NCBI GenBank assembly: GCA_030038445.1
Contig: JASHOW010000072.1
Location: forward strand, 1 to 32,266
Direction of reading: 5' to 3'
DNA length: 32,266 bases
DNA from: Nitrosopumilaceae archaeon
Lineage (GTDB): Archaea > Thermoproteota > Nitrososphaeria > Nitrososphaerales > Nitrosopumilaceae
Part shown: in pieces, positions 22,198 to 31,625 of the stretch
How the letters are laid out: every line of letters starts with the position of its first letter
Numbering within the stretch: the first letter of the stretch is position 1
The notes under the pieces: generated by a model
What the model saw: the letters and a program-made list of their open reading frames with translations, nothing else
Databases searched by the model: none
Told to the model about the DNA's origin: nothing
Position numbers and translations under genes: made by a program

Positions 22198-23019
22198 ATG
22201 CCAAGCGGTTCGGCAATTCTAGATTCGGATTTTCGATATATCGATAAAAAAGGAAACCTCATGAGGAGTAGAACAGAGCTTTCCATAGCTGAGATGCTCT
22301 CATTTCTTGATATGGAATACCAATACGATTACACCGTTACCCTAAGAAATGGAAAAAAAGTACACGTTGACTTTAAAACTGAAAAAGGATTCATAGAGAT
22401 AATTGATAATGAAAACGATATTACAAAATACAAGGAACTAAAGCAGGAAAACCTAGAGATGAAGCTGATTGCAATAGGCCATCCAAAACTTGCGGCCCAG
22501 CTAAAGGAACTTGATGATATTGTACTTTACAAGACAAAAGATGTTCAGACAGGCTCGATTTTCATCGAGGATCCTTCATTTGCATTTGACTATGCACACA
22601 TACTGCCGCTGGTGGAAAAATGCTCAATTCTTCACGGCCACACGTCATCTGTCATGGTAGAACTGGTAGGTGAGATGAAAAATAACCTGCTTGTTGATTT
22701 TGGAGAGGCAAAAAAAATTATCAAGGATGTTATTTTGATCCTAGACCACAAATTCTTCATCAACAAAAAATATCTTGCAAAAGAAGATGATCTACACTAC
22801 AACATTGCATTTGATGGCCCCAAAGGAAGATTCAATCTACAGGTGCCAAAAAATACCACATATCTGTTGGAAGGCGAAGCTACTGTTGAAAACTTGTCAA
22901 CCGAGATAATAAAGCTCCTAGTTCCCAAGATGCCAAAGAACATAGAAGCGGTTGGAGTATACATCTACGAGGGCTATAACAAAGGGGCCCATATTATTTC
23001 ACAGATCTCAAGATCATAG
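22198..23019 (+). CDS. Two-domain protein: nuclease-like N-terminus plus PTPS/QueD domain
   Basis: Residues about 124-270 are a 6-pyruvoyltetrahydropterin synthase/QueD domain. FAFDYAHIL (zinc His134) is followed by KCSILHGHTSSVMVEL (Cys142 nucleophile; His146/148), NLLVDFGEAKKII, LDHKFF and ATVENLSTEI. CxxxHGH is the QueD (6-carboxytetrahydropterin synthase) form, which fits preQ0/archaeosine synthesis. Residues 1-115 (RSRTELSIAEMLSFLDMEYQYDY, KKVHVDFKTEKGFIEIID) resemble a PD-(D/E)XK/Vsr-like fold with Glu27, Asp58 and Glu67 but no clear catalytic Lys. The dual build is unusual. It ends 4 nt before valS. Confidence 0.8.
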   Translation: MPSGSAILDSDFRYIDKKGNLMRSRTELSIAEMLSFLDMEYQYDYTVTLRNGKKVHVDFKTEKGFIEIIDNENDITKYKELKQENLEMKLIAIGHPKLAAQLKELDDIVLYKTKDVQTGSIFIEDPSFAFDYAHILPLVEKCSILHGHTSSVMVELVGEMKNNLLVDFGEAKKIIKDVILILDHKFFINKKYLAKEDDLHYNIAFDGPKGRFNLQVPKNTTYLLEGEATVENLSTEIIKLLVPKMPKNIEAVGVYIYEGYNKGAHIISQISRS

Positions 23020-23023
23020 TGGC

Positions 23024-25339
23024 ATGGAACCAAAAATAAAGGAAACAGCATGGAATCCTGAGATTGAGAAGCAGATTTTAAAACAATGGGAAGATGCAAA
23101 GATTTACGAATTCAAGCCACAGGGAGAGATCTTTGTAATTGACACTCCTCCCCCGTATCCATCCGGAAGGCCTTGGCATATAGGAGCTGCTGCCCATTAC
23201 GCTCAGATAGACATGATTGCAAGAACTGCAAGAATGACAGGAAAGAACGTGTTATTTCCAATAGGAATAGATAGAAATGGTCTGCCTGTAGAGATGTACA
23301 CAGAGAAAAAACACAACATACGTATGCATGAGACAGATAGAAATGAGTTTTTAAAATTGTGTGCCACGGCGCTAGATGATCTTGAAGCAGAGATGATCCA
23401 GATAATGAAAAGCTTGGGGCTTAGCGGAAACTTTTCAGAATATTACAGGACAGATTCTGAGCAGTATCGCTCCCTTACACAGGCCACATTCATAGAGTTG
23501 TGGAAGAAGGGACAGGTATACATTGCAAATAGGCCAAACAACTATGACTGGGTAACTGGGACCACCATTGCAGATGCGGAGATAGTCTATGATGAAATTC
23601 CAACGAAGCTAGTTTACATGAAGTTTAAGATAAAAGACTCGGATAGAGTTTTGATCATAGCAAGTACCAGACCTGAGCTTTTGTGCGCATGTCAGGCAGT
23701 GATTGTAAATCCAGAAGATGAAAGATACAGGGATGTTGTAGGCAAGAATGCACAGATTCCTGTCATAAACAGGGAGGTTCAGATAAGGACTCACCCATCT
23801 GCAGAAAAAGAATTTGGTTCGGGTGCAGTTATGGTTTGTAGTTATGGTGATCAGAATGATGTTGCGTTGTTCAGGGAGCTTAAACTGCAAGAAATAGTAG
23901 CTATTGGCAAGAACGGCAGAATGACAGAGGTTGCAGGCGCATATGCCGGACTCAAGGTAAAACAAGCAAGAGAAAAGATAATCGAGGATCTACAAAAACA
24001 GAATTTGGTAGAAAGAATTGAAAATATCAATCACAGGACTCCAATTTCTGAAAGAAGCAAGATTCCAATAGAGATAATCCCAATGGAAGAGTATTATCTA
24101 AAACAAAAAGAATCCATAGAGAAGATCAAGGAACTAGGTTCCAAGATTGTCTTTCACCCATCCATGCACAAACAGATTCTCATGAATTGGCTGGAATCAA
24201 TAACCATAGATTGGCCTATTTCACGAAGAAGGTTTTACGGAACAGAGATTCCCATATGGTACTGTAAAAAATGCTTAGAGCCTCACGTACCAGAGCCTGG
24301 AAAATACTACAAACCGTGGAAGGATCCAAGCCCTATCTCAAAGTGTGCCAAGTGTGATTCAACCGAGTTTGTTGGAGAGGAAAGAACATTTGATACGTGG
24401 ATGGACTCTAGTGTATCTCCCCTTTATGTTTCAAAATATAACCAAGACAACGAGTTTTTCAAAAAGACATATCCTGCAACAATAAGACCACAGTCCAAAG
24501 ACATTGTAAGAACTTGGCTATACTATACAATCCTCAGATGTGAGCAGATTACCGGCAAGACACCATGGAGCGATGCATGGATTATGGGTTACGGTGTTGA
24601 CGAACATGGGGCAAAGATGAGCAAAAGCAAGGGTAATGTAGTAGATCCTCTTCCGGTGATTCAGAAATTTGGCGCCGATACATTTCGGTTTTGGAGTGCA
24701 AGTGAGATAAATCTTGGCTATGACTTTAGATGCTCTGAACAAAAAATTGAAACCACAAAGAAATTTCTAAGCAAGCTCTTAAACATATCCAGATTCCTAT
24801 CAGGACTTCCAATAATCAAAGAGGCCAAGACTACACCTACAGATAATTGGATACTCTCAGAGCTGGACAAGATGGTTTTAGAATGCAAGAAAGGTTTTGA
24901 TGATTACAACTTTTTTGTTCCTTCAACTAGTATTCGTGAGTTTACATGGAACCTGTTTGCTGCGCATTATATCGAGATGGTAAAAGGTCGCGCATATAGT
25001 GGTTTTAGCCAGGATGAACAAAATGCAGCCATATTCACATTACACAAGGTCTTGTCCACATTGCTACTGCTTCTTGCTCCAATAACACCCTTTATCACTG
25101 ACTATCTTTGGCAGATACTGTATTCTGACAAGACAATACACAAGGAAAAGTTTCCGCAGCCAGAAGATCATGAAGACTGGACAAAATTTACAAAACCAAT
25201 TACAGAGTTTAACTCAAACGTATGGAACAAGAAGAAGGAACAAAATCTCTCTTTGAAGGATACTATAGATATGCCCATTCCTGAAGAGCTTCAACAGTTT
25301 GCAAAAGACTTGCAGTCCATGCATAATCTCAAGTCTTAA
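23024..25339 (+). CDS. valS: Valyl-tRNA synthetase
   Basis: This class Ia synthetase charges tRNA-Val. The product is 771 residues from ATG 23024 (MEPKIKETAWNPEIEKQI), 4 nt after the upstream stop; the track's longer ORF starts inside the PTPS gene and is not needed. Markers are TPPPYPSGRPWHIGAAAHY (HIGH motif at 51-54), the CP1 editing domain (ASTRPELL...), WPISRRRFYGTEIPIWYC with a zinc-binding CKKC/CAKC pair, TFDTWMDSSVSPLY, and KMSKSKGN near 531. It is the compact archaeal form without a long C-terminal coiled coil. Confidence 0.94.
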   Translation: MEPKIKETAWNPEIEKQILKQWEDAKIYEFKPQGEIFVIDTPPPYPSGRPWHIGAAAHYAQIDMIARTARMTGKNVLFPIGIDRNGLPVEMYTEKKHNIRMHETDRNEFLKLCATALDDLEAEMIQIMKSLGLSGNFSEYYRTDSEQYRSLTQATFIELWKKGQVYIANRPNNYDWVTGTTIADAEIVYDEIPTKLVYMKFKIKDSDRVLIIASTRPELLCACQAVIVNPEDERYRDVVGKNAQIPVINREVQIRTHPSAEKEFGSGAVMVCSYGDQNDVALFRELKLQEIVAIGKNGRMTEVAGAYAGLKVKQAREKIIEDLQKQNLVERIENINHRTPISERSKIPIEIIPMEEYYLKQKESIEKIKELGSKIVFHPSMHKQILMNWLESITIDWPISRRRFYGTEIPIWYCKKCLEPHVPEPGKYYKPWKDPSPISKCAKCDSTEFVGEERTFDTWMDSSVSPLYVSKYNQDNEFFKKTYPATIRPQSKDIVRTWLYYTILRCEQITGKTPWSDAWIMGYGVDEHGAKMSKSKGNVVDPLPVIQKFGADTFRFWSASEINLGYDFRCSEQKIETTKKFLSKLLNISRFLSGLPIIKEAKTTPTDNWILSELDKMVLECKKGFDDYNFFVPSTSIREFTWNLFAAHYIEMVKGRAYSGFSQDEQNAAIFTLHKVLSTLLLLLAPITPFITDYLWQILYSDKTIHKEKFPQPEDHEDWTKFTKPITEFNSNVWNKKKEQNLSLKDTIDMPIPEELQQFAKDLQSMHNLKS

Positions 25340-25414
25340 GACAAGTTTACTTCCCTAAAGATCCAGATTCTAAAATATGTCCTTTAATAGTAGTAATTTT
25401 GGATAGTCATGTAA

Positions 25415-26413
25415 TTGAAAGCAGTAGTCATTAGAAAACATGGGGGTCCTGATGTCTTGTCATATGAAGAGATTGACGATCCGCAACCAGTCAAGGGTCA
25501 TGCAATAGTTAGAGTGGACTACTGCGCTGTAAATCACCTAGATATTTGGGTTAGAAATGGCCTTCCCGACAAACAGGTATCTTTTCCTCACGTCTTGGGT
25601 TGTGACATTTCCGGTACACTTGTTGAAGGTTTTGGAAGATTCAAGAAAGGCGACAAGGTGATAGTATATCCGGCCATACAAAGTGGCATACCAAGAGTAT
25701 CGTTTTCCATCATAGGTGGTTTTGGTAGATATCACGGAGGCTATGCCGAACTAGTCAGGGTTCCACAGAAAAACATCGTAAAGAAACCAGACTGGTTCAG
25801 TAGTATAGAGGCATGCGCATTAAATGTATCATACCTTACTGCTTGGAATATGCTCAAGAGATCTGGATGTAAGAAAGGTAACACCATACTTATCTGGGGC
25901 GCAAACAGTGGCGTTGGCTCTGCCGCAATATTGCTTGCCAAGGCAATGGGCCTTAGGATCATAACTGTTGTATCGGACCAGAACAAGGCAGGTCTTGCAA
26001 GAAAACTTGGTGCACATCTTGTAATAGATAGGAGCAGATCCGATGTGATAGTTGAGACCCTAAAGTACACAAATGATCATGGCGTTGATGCCGTAATTGA
26101 TCATGTTGGCGCAAAGACGTGGCCAATAAGCATCGAGATTCTAAAGACAGGCGGAAAAATGATTGCCTGTGGTACTACTACCGGTGCAGAAGCCAATGTG
26201 AACATCAGAGCCTTTTACAGTAAAGAGGCAAGCATAATCGGTGCATATCTGGGTACAAAATCACAGTTGATTGCATTACATAAATTCATGAAATCAAAGA
26301 AGGTAAAACCCATAATTGATAGCACCTTTGAACTCAGAGACATCAAGCTTGCACACAAGAAGATGGAAGGCAGTTCTCAGTTTGGAAAGATAATCCTGAA
26401 GGTCTCTAGCTGA
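25415..26413 (+). CDS. MDR-superfamily NADPH-dependent oxidoreductase
   Basis: This 332-residue medium-chain dehydrogenase/reductase has the N-terminal MKAVVIRKHGGPDVLSYEE, the GCDISGTL catalytic-domain segment and the Rossmann motif WGANSGVGSAAILLAKAMG. It retains some cysteines (VDYCAVNHLD), but the GHE and structural CxxCxxC zinc sites of alcohol dehydrogenases are absent, so it is closer to zinc-free quinone oxidoreductase or enoyl-thioester reductase. The start is TTG 25415 with TTTAATAG 24 nt upstream (leaderless). Substrate unknown. Its end overlaps the convergent small zinc protein by 8 nt. Confidence 0.85.
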   Translation: MKAVVIRKHGGPDVLSYEEIDDPQPVKGHAIVRVDYCAVNHLDIWVRNGLPDKQVSFPHVLGCDISGTLVEGFGRFKKGDKVIVYPAIQSGIPRVSFSIIGGFGRYHGGYAELVRVPQKNIVKKPDWFSSIEACALNVSYLTAWNMLKRSGCKKGNTILIWGANSGVGSAAILLAKAMGLRIITVVSDQNKAGLARKLGAHLVIDRSRSDVIVETLKYTNDHGVDAVIDHVGAKTWPISIEILKTGGKMIACGTTTGAEANVNIRAFYSKEASIIGAYLGTKSQLIALHKFMKSKKVKPIIDSTFELRDIKLAHKKMEGSSQFGKIILKVSS

Positions 26414-26642
26414 CAAATTCCCTGCAATCACAATCTAAGACTAGGCAGGTGCCTTTTGTTCTTATATGATCATCCATCAGATGTCTGCACTCTGCATTTT
26501 TGCATGTGTGTCTTGTTTTTTCCCTTTGCACAACTCTTTGAGCTATCTCATTTGCCTTTTCTTTTGAATATCCCTTCTTGTCAATGTAGTAATGCACCAC
26601 CCTATTGTACAATTCATTTGGGTCAAACGTATGGCTCATCAT
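26406..26642 (-). CDS. Small zinc-binding protein (78 aa)
   Basis: The N-terminal half is helical (FDPNELYNRVVHYYIDKKGYSKEKANEIAQRVVQRE). The C-terminal half contains a cysteine/histidine set (RHTCKNAECRHLMDDHIRTKGTCLVLDCDCREF) that can bind one or two zinc ions. No family name comes to mind; small archaeal proteins of this design are typically conserved hypotheticals. The start is ATG 26642, or 26639 in the MM pair. It overlaps the end of the MDR gene by 8 nt, tail to tail. Confidence 0.65.
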   Translation of the reverse strand: MMSHTFDPNELYNRVVHYYIDKKGYSKEKANEIAQRVVQREKTRHTCKNAECRHLMDDHIRTKGTCLVLDCDCREFVS

Positions 26643-26692
26643 GGATATAATATCACGTTAAAACATTTTAAGTTGCTGAAGTTTGTAAAGCC

Positions 26693-28990
26693 CTAGTGTA
26701 AGAGATTTTCGCTCTGTCTTAATATGTTAAGGGCAGAGCCTGCTTGGAACCAGTTTATTTGGAATTTATTATAGGAGTGGTTTAGCAGTATCTCTTCTTT
26801 TGTACCATCGTCATGATATATGAAAGCATGAAATTGTTTTCCTGGCTGCATCTCTGAGAGTCCTATTATACTAATTCTGTCAGTTTCGCGAATCTTATCG
26901 TAATCAGACGGGTTTGCAAATGTCAATGCAAGTATTCCTTGTTTTTTCAGGTTAGTTTCATGAATTCTTGCAAAGCTTCTTGCTATTACTGATGCACATC
27001 CAAGATATCTTGGTGACATGGCAGCATGTTCCCTGCTACTGCCTTCACCATAGTTATTATCTCCAATTACAACCCATTTGAACCCCTTTTGTTTATACTG
27101 CCTTGCAACAGACGGGAAAGTATCAATAACACCGGTAAGAAGATTTTTTCCTTTTCCTACTTCATTGTTGTAAGCATTGACTGCTCCCAAGAATATATTA
27201 TCACTGATTTTATCAAGATTGCCTCTAAACCGCAGCCAAGAACCAGCAGGTGATATGTGATCTGTCGTGCATTTTCCTTTTGCTTTCAACAGAATTGGCA
27301 AGTCAACAAAATCATTTCCATCCCATTTTAGAAATGGTTCAAGTTTTTGCAGTCTGTCGCTGTTTACAGGAATTGCAACTGCAACAAGATCTGGAATCTC
27401 TGAGGGAGGAACATAGACATCTTTTACATTTTGGAATCCTTGTGGTGGAACTTCTGGAGCCTTTTTTGGTGGCTCTAGTGTGAATTTTTTGCCATCTGGC
27501 GCAGTAACCTGATCTTTTAGTGGGTTAAATGATAATCTTCCTCCGAGTGCAAGAGCTACGATCAGCTCCGGACTTCCTATGAAGTTCATTGTCTCTCTTC
27601 TACCATCGTTTCGTCCCGGAAAATTTCTGTTAAATGATGTAACGATAGTATTTGATTCTCCTTGTTTTAGCTCGGGTCTTCTCCATTGCCCAATACATGG
27701 ACCGCATGCATTTGCCAACACGGTTGCTCCAACCTCCTTTAGTATTTCCATCTGCCCATCCCTTTCTATTGTGGCGCGTATCTGCTCAGAGCCTGGAGTT
27801 ACTAGTAATGGTATCTTTATTCGCAACCCTTTTTCTTTTGCCTGTTCTGCCACATTTGCTGCCCTTGTCATATCCTCATAAGAAGAATTGGTACAGCTGC
27901 CGATTAATGCAACAGAGATGGTATCAAGATAATTATTTTTTTTGACGTCATCTGCAAGTTGTGAGATTGGCCTTGCAAGATCAGGCGTGTGAGGTCCCAC
28001 TACATAGGGTTCAAGTTTTGAAAGGTCGATCTCAATTACCCTGTCAAAATACTTTTCCGGGTTTTGTTCAACATCAGGATCAGCAATAAGTAGATCTTTG
28101 TTAGCGTTTGCAATTTCAGCAATTTTTTCACGTCCAGTAGCTCGAAGGTAAGCTTCCATTTTTCCATCATATGGAAACAATGAACATGTCGCCCCGATCT
28201 CGGCTCCCATATTAGTTATTGTTGCTTTTCCTGTACAACTTATGGTTCGTGCACCAGGACCAAAATACTCTACTATTGCATTTGTTCCGCCTGAAACAGT
28301 AAGCTTTGATGCAACATATAGAATAATATCTTTAGGTGCAGTCCATCCGTTTAGTTCTCCCTTTAGGTTAATGCCAATTCTTTTTGGATACAAAAGCTCC
28401 CATGGAAATCCAGCCATGACTTCAGCTGCATCAAGGCCACCGACTCCCACTGCTATCATTCCCAGCCCGCCTGCATTTGGAGTATGTGAATCGGTTCCTA
28501 TCATCAATCCTCCCGGAAATGCATAATTTTCTAAGACCACTTGATGGATTATCCCTGCACCGGGTCTCCAAAATCCCATGCCAAACTTTCGTGAGGCAGA
28601 TTCGAGAAATTTGTAAACCTCGCTATTTTCATCCAACGCCAATTTTGTATCTTCGTCACTTCCTACCCTAGCTTGTATGAGATGATCACAATGCACTGTA
28701 GTTGGAAGTACAACTCGCTTTAGTCCTGATTGCATAAACTGTAGTATAACCATTTGTCCCGTCACATCCTGCAATGCAACTCTATCAGGCCTGAGAAAGA
28801 CATATGATTTTCCAGATTCCATATTTTTCGTAGTCTCGATCTCTTCTAGGTGACCTGCAAGAATTTTTTCTGCAAGAGTCAGTGGTCTGTTTACTAGTTT
28901 TCTATATTTTGAGATATTTTCTCCTAGTTTTTTGTAGACACCGGAAACAAGCTCAGGAGTTGTCTCTATATCCATGGTAGACGTCTTCAT
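26693..28990 (-). CDS. Aconitate hydratase
   Basis: Aconitase interconverts citrate and isocitrate through a [4Fe-4S] cluster. The 765-residue protein has the mitochondrial/AcnA-like layout: GTDSHTPNAGGLGMIAVGVGGLDAAEVMAG, LIGSCTNSSYEDM (first cluster Cys), NACGPCIGQW (other two), SFNRNFPGRNDG, the linker region with TAPDGKKF, and the swivelling domain 4 with CTTDHISPAG, GDNNYGEGSSREHAAM and SFARIHETNLKKQG. It provides the citrate-to-isocitrate step feeding 2-oxoglutarate. Two Met starts (M1, M6) are possible. Confidence 0.95.
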   Translation of the reverse strand: MKTSTMDIETTPELVSGVYKKLGENISKYRKLVNRPLTLAEKILAGHLEEIETTKNMESGKSYVFLRPDRVALQDVTGQMVILQFMQSGLKRVVLPTTVHCDHLIQARVGSDEDTKLALDENSEVYKFLESASRKFGMGFWRPGAGIIHQVVLENYAFPGGLMIGTDSHTPNAGGLGMIAVGVGGLDAAEVMAGFPWELLYPKRIGINLKGELNGWTAPKDIILYVASKLTVSGGTNAIVEYFGPGARTISCTGKATITNMGAEIGATCSLFPYDGKMEAYLRATGREKIAEIANANKDLLIADPDVEQNPEKYFDRVIEIDLSKLEPYVVGPHTPDLARPISQLADDVKKNNYLDTISVALIGSCTNSSYEDMTRAANVAEQAKEKGLRIKIPLLVTPGSEQIRATIERDGQMEILKEVGATVLANACGPCIGQWRRPELKQGESNTIVTSFNRNFPGRNDGRRETMNFIGSPELIVALALGGRLSFNPLKDQVTAPDGKKFTLEPPKKAPEVPPQGFQNVKDVYVPPSEIPDLVAVAIPVNSDRLQKLEPFLKWDGNDFVDLPILLKAKGKCTTDHISPAGSWLRFRGNLDKISDNIFLGAVNAYNNEVGKGKNLLTGVIDTFPSVARQYKQKGFKWVVIGDNNYGEGSSREHAAMSPRYLGCASVIARSFARIHETNLKKQGILALTFANPSDYDKIRETDRISIIGLSEMQPGKQFHAFIYHDDGTKEEILLNHSYNKFQINWFQAGSALNILRQSENLLH

Positions 28991-29054
28991 AATAACCTGA
29001 ATTTAATATAAATCGTCCTAGATACAGGTATAAATCAGAAAAGATTGCTTGATC

Positions 29055-29672
29055 CTAGTTTTTCTTTTGCACCAAGGTGACAAAATACTTGTGTACTGCC
29101 AGATCTGCCGTAAGTTCTGGATGAAAGGAAGTACCAATGACATTTCCTTGTTTTATTGCAACTATTTTCTCATTAAACCTTGAGAGAACCTCTACATCCT
29201 TGCCTATATCAATGACAGATGGTGCCCTTATGAAGACACCACGAAATTTTGATATCCCAATCTTTTCAAGCGAGAGATCTGCCTCAAACGAGTCCTTTTG
29301 CCTTCCAAAGGCATTTCTTTCAATCTTTACATCCAGATGGTCCAGCAATGGTTGTTCCATCTCGCCTACAACCCTGTCTTTTGCCTTCTTTGATAGGAGG
29401 ATCATGCCAGCACATGTGCCCAAGACAGGCATTCCAGAGGCAATCTTTTCTTTGATTTTTTTCAAAGATCCACTAACTAGCGAAAGTGTTCCGATCACGG
29501 TGCTTTCTCCGCCAGGTATAACAAGACCATCAAGATCAGAGATTTGTTCTGGATTTTTTACTTCGCTTACAACACCTTCAATGCCAAGCTCATCCATTGC
29601 CATTCTTGTGGCAGATACGTTTTCTGCAACGTCTCCTTGTATAGAAAGAATCCCTATATTTACACCAGTCAT
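29055..29672 (-). CDS. pdxT: PLP synthase glutaminase subunit
   Basis: PdxT hydrolyses glutamine and passes ammonia to PdxS for pyridoxal 5'-phosphate synthesis. The 205-residue class I amidotransferase has the opening [22 protein letters not shown], the nucleophile segment [11 protein letters not shown] (Cys), [13 protein letters not shown], and the His/Glu pair in GTSFHPELT. The start ATG overlaps the pdxS stop (ATGA), the standard order in archaea. A 187-aa plus-strand ORF over it is antisense shadow. Confidence 0.95.
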   Translation of the reverse strand: MTGVNIGILSIQGDVAENVSATRMAMDELGIEGVVSEVKNPEQISDLDGLVIPGGESTVIGTLSLVSGSLKKIKEKIASGMPVLGTCAGMILLSKKAKDRVVGEMEQPLLDHLDVKIERNAFGRQKDSFEADLSLEKIGISKFRGVFIRAPSVIDIGKDVEVLSRFNEKIVAIKQGNVIGTSFHPELTADLAVHKYFVTLVQKKN

Positions 29673-30637
29673 GCAGTGCTTCCTCTTTCCTGCATCCTAA
29701 GTTCTAAATTCTTGGTATCAAGTCCCAGCATAGATTGTCTTTCATCTACCATCTTTTGGGCTTCCTTAACTTTATCAGGATCTTCCCAGAAGGTAGTGGC
29801 TAGAACTACTGCCTGTGCTCTTTCCTTTGCATCGTCAGACTTGAAGATTCCAGAGCCGACAAATATTCCATCACAACCTAATGTCATAAGATATGCGGCA
29901 TCTGCAGGAGTTGAGATTCCTCCTGCAGCAAAGTTTACCACCGGCAACCTACCAAGACTTGCAGTGTCTTCTACGAGTGAGTACGATACTTTGAGTTCTC
30001 TTGCAATACTGACCAGATCCTGTTCGTCACCAGAATCATAAACTGATTTTATGCGTCTTAATTCACTGTTGACATTTTTTATATGAATTACAGCTTCTGC
30101 TACATTTCCAGTTCCAGGCTCTCCTTTAGTTCTTATCATTGCAGCACCTTCCTCTATTCTTCGAAGTGCTTCACCCAGATTTCTTGCACCGTTAACAAAT
30201 GGGGTTGTAAAATCCCATTTCCATATGTGGTGGAATTCATCTGCCGGCGTGAGAACCTCAGACTCGTCAATCATATCAACATCTGTCTCTGCCAGAACTC
30301 TGGCTTCATACACATGTCCAATCCTACATTTTGCCATCACAGGAATTGTTATCGAATCCATTATCTCCTCAATAATTCTAATGCTAGCTGTTCTAGCTAC
30401 GCCTCCAGCTTTTCTTACATCTGCTGGAAGTTTGTCTAAAACCATTACTGCTACTGCTCCAGCATCTTCTGCTATCTGGGCTTGTTCTACTGTTGTGACA
30501 TCCATGACAACGCCATTTTTCAGCATATGGGCAAATCCGCGCTTAAGAGTGGAGGTACCCCTATGTGTTTCAAATGATCCCGTATTTTCCCTAACTATTC
30601 CTTTTGCATTTCCAATATCACCAGAAAGTGGAATCAT
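29669..30637 (-). CDS. pdxS: PLP synthase synthase subunit
   Basis: PdxS builds PLP from ribose 5-phosphate, glyceraldehyde 3-phosphate and ammonia in a dodecameric complex with PdxT. The 322-residue protein contains [56 protein letters not shown] (Lys81 equivalent), [26 protein letters not shown] (Lys149 equivalent), [19 protein letters not shown] and the terminal RMQERG. AAATAAATAG 21 nt upstream of the ATG fits leaderless initiation. A CCCAATT/AATTGGG inverted repeat (30700-30729) lies in the spacer upstream. Confidence 0.96.
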   Translation of the reverse strand: MIPLSGDIGNAKGIVRENTGSFETHRGTSTLKRGFAHMLKNGVVMDVTTVEQAQIAEDAGAVAVMVLDKLPADVRKAGGVARTASIRIIEEIMDSITIPVMAKCRIGHVYEARVLAETDVDMIDESEVLTPADEFHHIWKWDFTTPFVNGARNLGEALRRIEEGAAMIRTKGEPGTGNVAEAVIHIKNVNSELRRIKSVYDSGDEQDLVSIARELKVSYSLVEDTASLGRLPVVNFAAGGISTPADAAYLMTLGCDGIFVGSGIFKSDDAKERAQAVVLATTFWEDPDKVKEAQKMVDERQSMLGLDTKNLELRMQERGSTA

Positions 30638-30699
30638 GTAGTTTGATCGCTTTGAGATCTATTTATTTGGTTCTTGTCAAGTTTAGAATTCGTCTTCAA

Positions 30700-30729
30700 C
30701 CCAATTTTGGAATCAACTCAGGAATTGGG
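30700..30729. promoter_or_regulatory. 7-bp inverted repeat in the pdxS upstream spacer
   Basis: CCCAATT (30700-30706) and AATTGGG (30723-30729) pair around a 16-nt loop. The element lies between the end of the minus-strand gene at 30785 and the pdxS promoter, so it is most simply a terminator or 3' hairpin of that gene; a role upstream of pdxS is the alternative. Confidence 0.35.
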
Positions 30730-30784
30730 TATATTTGGCATAAGGCTGTATTTTATTAGTTTTAGGACCAACTTTTTACAGAAT

Positions 30785-31318
30785 CTATTTTGTTATTTCT
30801 TCTATGATATTATCAAGGCTTGATTGTACCTGGGTTACTATTGGCGGGACAAATTCTTGACTGTCGTTCTGGTCTACCCACTGTATATTGACAGTCTTGC
30901 CATCAAGAGTGGCCTGTATTCCATATTTTTCATAATTTGTGGCATCTGGCTTGACTTGGTATATCGTATCTGGAATATCTACAAAGCCCGTCTCCTTTAT
31001 CAAAGATTTTAGTTGCATCGTCTCGTTGTTTGATAGTTGATATTTTATGTCTGGCTGGGAATAGCCATTTTTTGTGAGACTGTACACGGCAGAGCCATCA
31101 TTTTGTATTGTTAAAACCTCCGCAGTATCCGCACCTATACTTTGTGTTAGTCCAAAAGAGACCTTCTCTAGATGCTCTTTTGTATATTGCATAGTCAATG
31201 TGTCTTCAGAGTTTACCGTTGCACTCTGAATCTCTGGTCGTGTCAGCTGTGGCACAACTATGAAGATAGCTGCAAGGATTGGGATGGCTGCCAGTATTAG
31301 CACTATTGGTTTAGCCAT
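30785..31318 (-). CDS. Membrane-anchored extracytoplasmic protein, unknown
   Basis: The 177-residue protein starts MAKPIVLILAAIPILAAIFIVVPQLTRPE, a single N-terminal membrane anchor. The rest (VLTIQNDGSAVYSLTKNGYSQPDIKYQLSNNETMQLKSLIKETGFVDIPDTIYQ, ATLDGKTVNIQWVDQN) is a beta-rich outside domain with alternating strands and a helix near the end. I do not recognise the family. TTTTATTT about 25 nt before the ATG fits a leaderless start. Confidence 0.65.
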   Translation of the reverse strand: MAKPIVLILAAIPILAAIFIVVPQLTRPEIQSATVNSEDTLTMQYTKEHLEKVSFGLTQSIGADTAEVLTIQNDGSAVYSLTKNGYSQPDIKYQLSNNETMQLKSLIKETGFVDIPDTIYQVKPDATNYEKYGIQATLDGKTVNIQWVDQNDSQEFVPPIVTQVQSSLDNIIEEITK

Positions 31319-31471
31319 GATTTTTCAACTAATTCTGCTATGCAAATAAAATAAGACCAACCAAACTTGGTAAAATTCAAACTATCCACAGAGTGGTTTA
31401 GTCGTCATGTCTGCAATAAATCTTCAGAAACTAAGTAAATTAAAATTCAAGTGCATTTATTGACCAAACGT

Positions 31472-31625
31472 GGGGTCGTAGCCTAGCCAGGCATGGCGAC
31501 AGGATAGATCACATGATCACCGCTAAGGGCTCCAGTGGTTCAACTAGCTTCACTGACGAAAGGATGATGTACAGTTTGGAGCTGTAGTGACCCGTGTGTC
31601 GCCGGTTCAACTCCGGTCGGCCCCA
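31472..31625 (+). tRNA. tRNA-Trp (CCA) with two introns
   Basis: The acceptor stem is GGGGTCG/CGGCCCC with discriminator A and CCA encoded at 31626-31628. The D-arm is GCC-TAGCCAGGCAT-GGC and the T-arm GCCGG-TTCAACT-CCGGT. The anticodon stem only closes (ACGGG/CCCGT) if 26 nt (31501-31526) are removed between positions 28 and 29 and 54 nt (31536-31589) between 37 and 38, which leaves loop CTCCAGA and a 74-nt tRNA. Both junctions can be drawn as relaxed bulge-helix-bulge sites: GGCG/CGCT with bulges ACA and AAG, and CTCC/GTAG (one mismatch) with bulges AGT and TGA. RtcB in this window would join the exons. Confidence 0.85.

Noticed and set aside
22952-23023. N-terminal 24-residue extension of ValRS in the ORF track
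   Set aside because: It lies within the PTPS gene; ATG 23024 begins the normal ValRS N-terminus 4 nt after that gene's stop.
29137-29700. 187-aa plus-strand ORF over pdxT
   Set aside because: Antisense shadow; serine/proline-rich composition and PdxT motifs are clear on the other strand.
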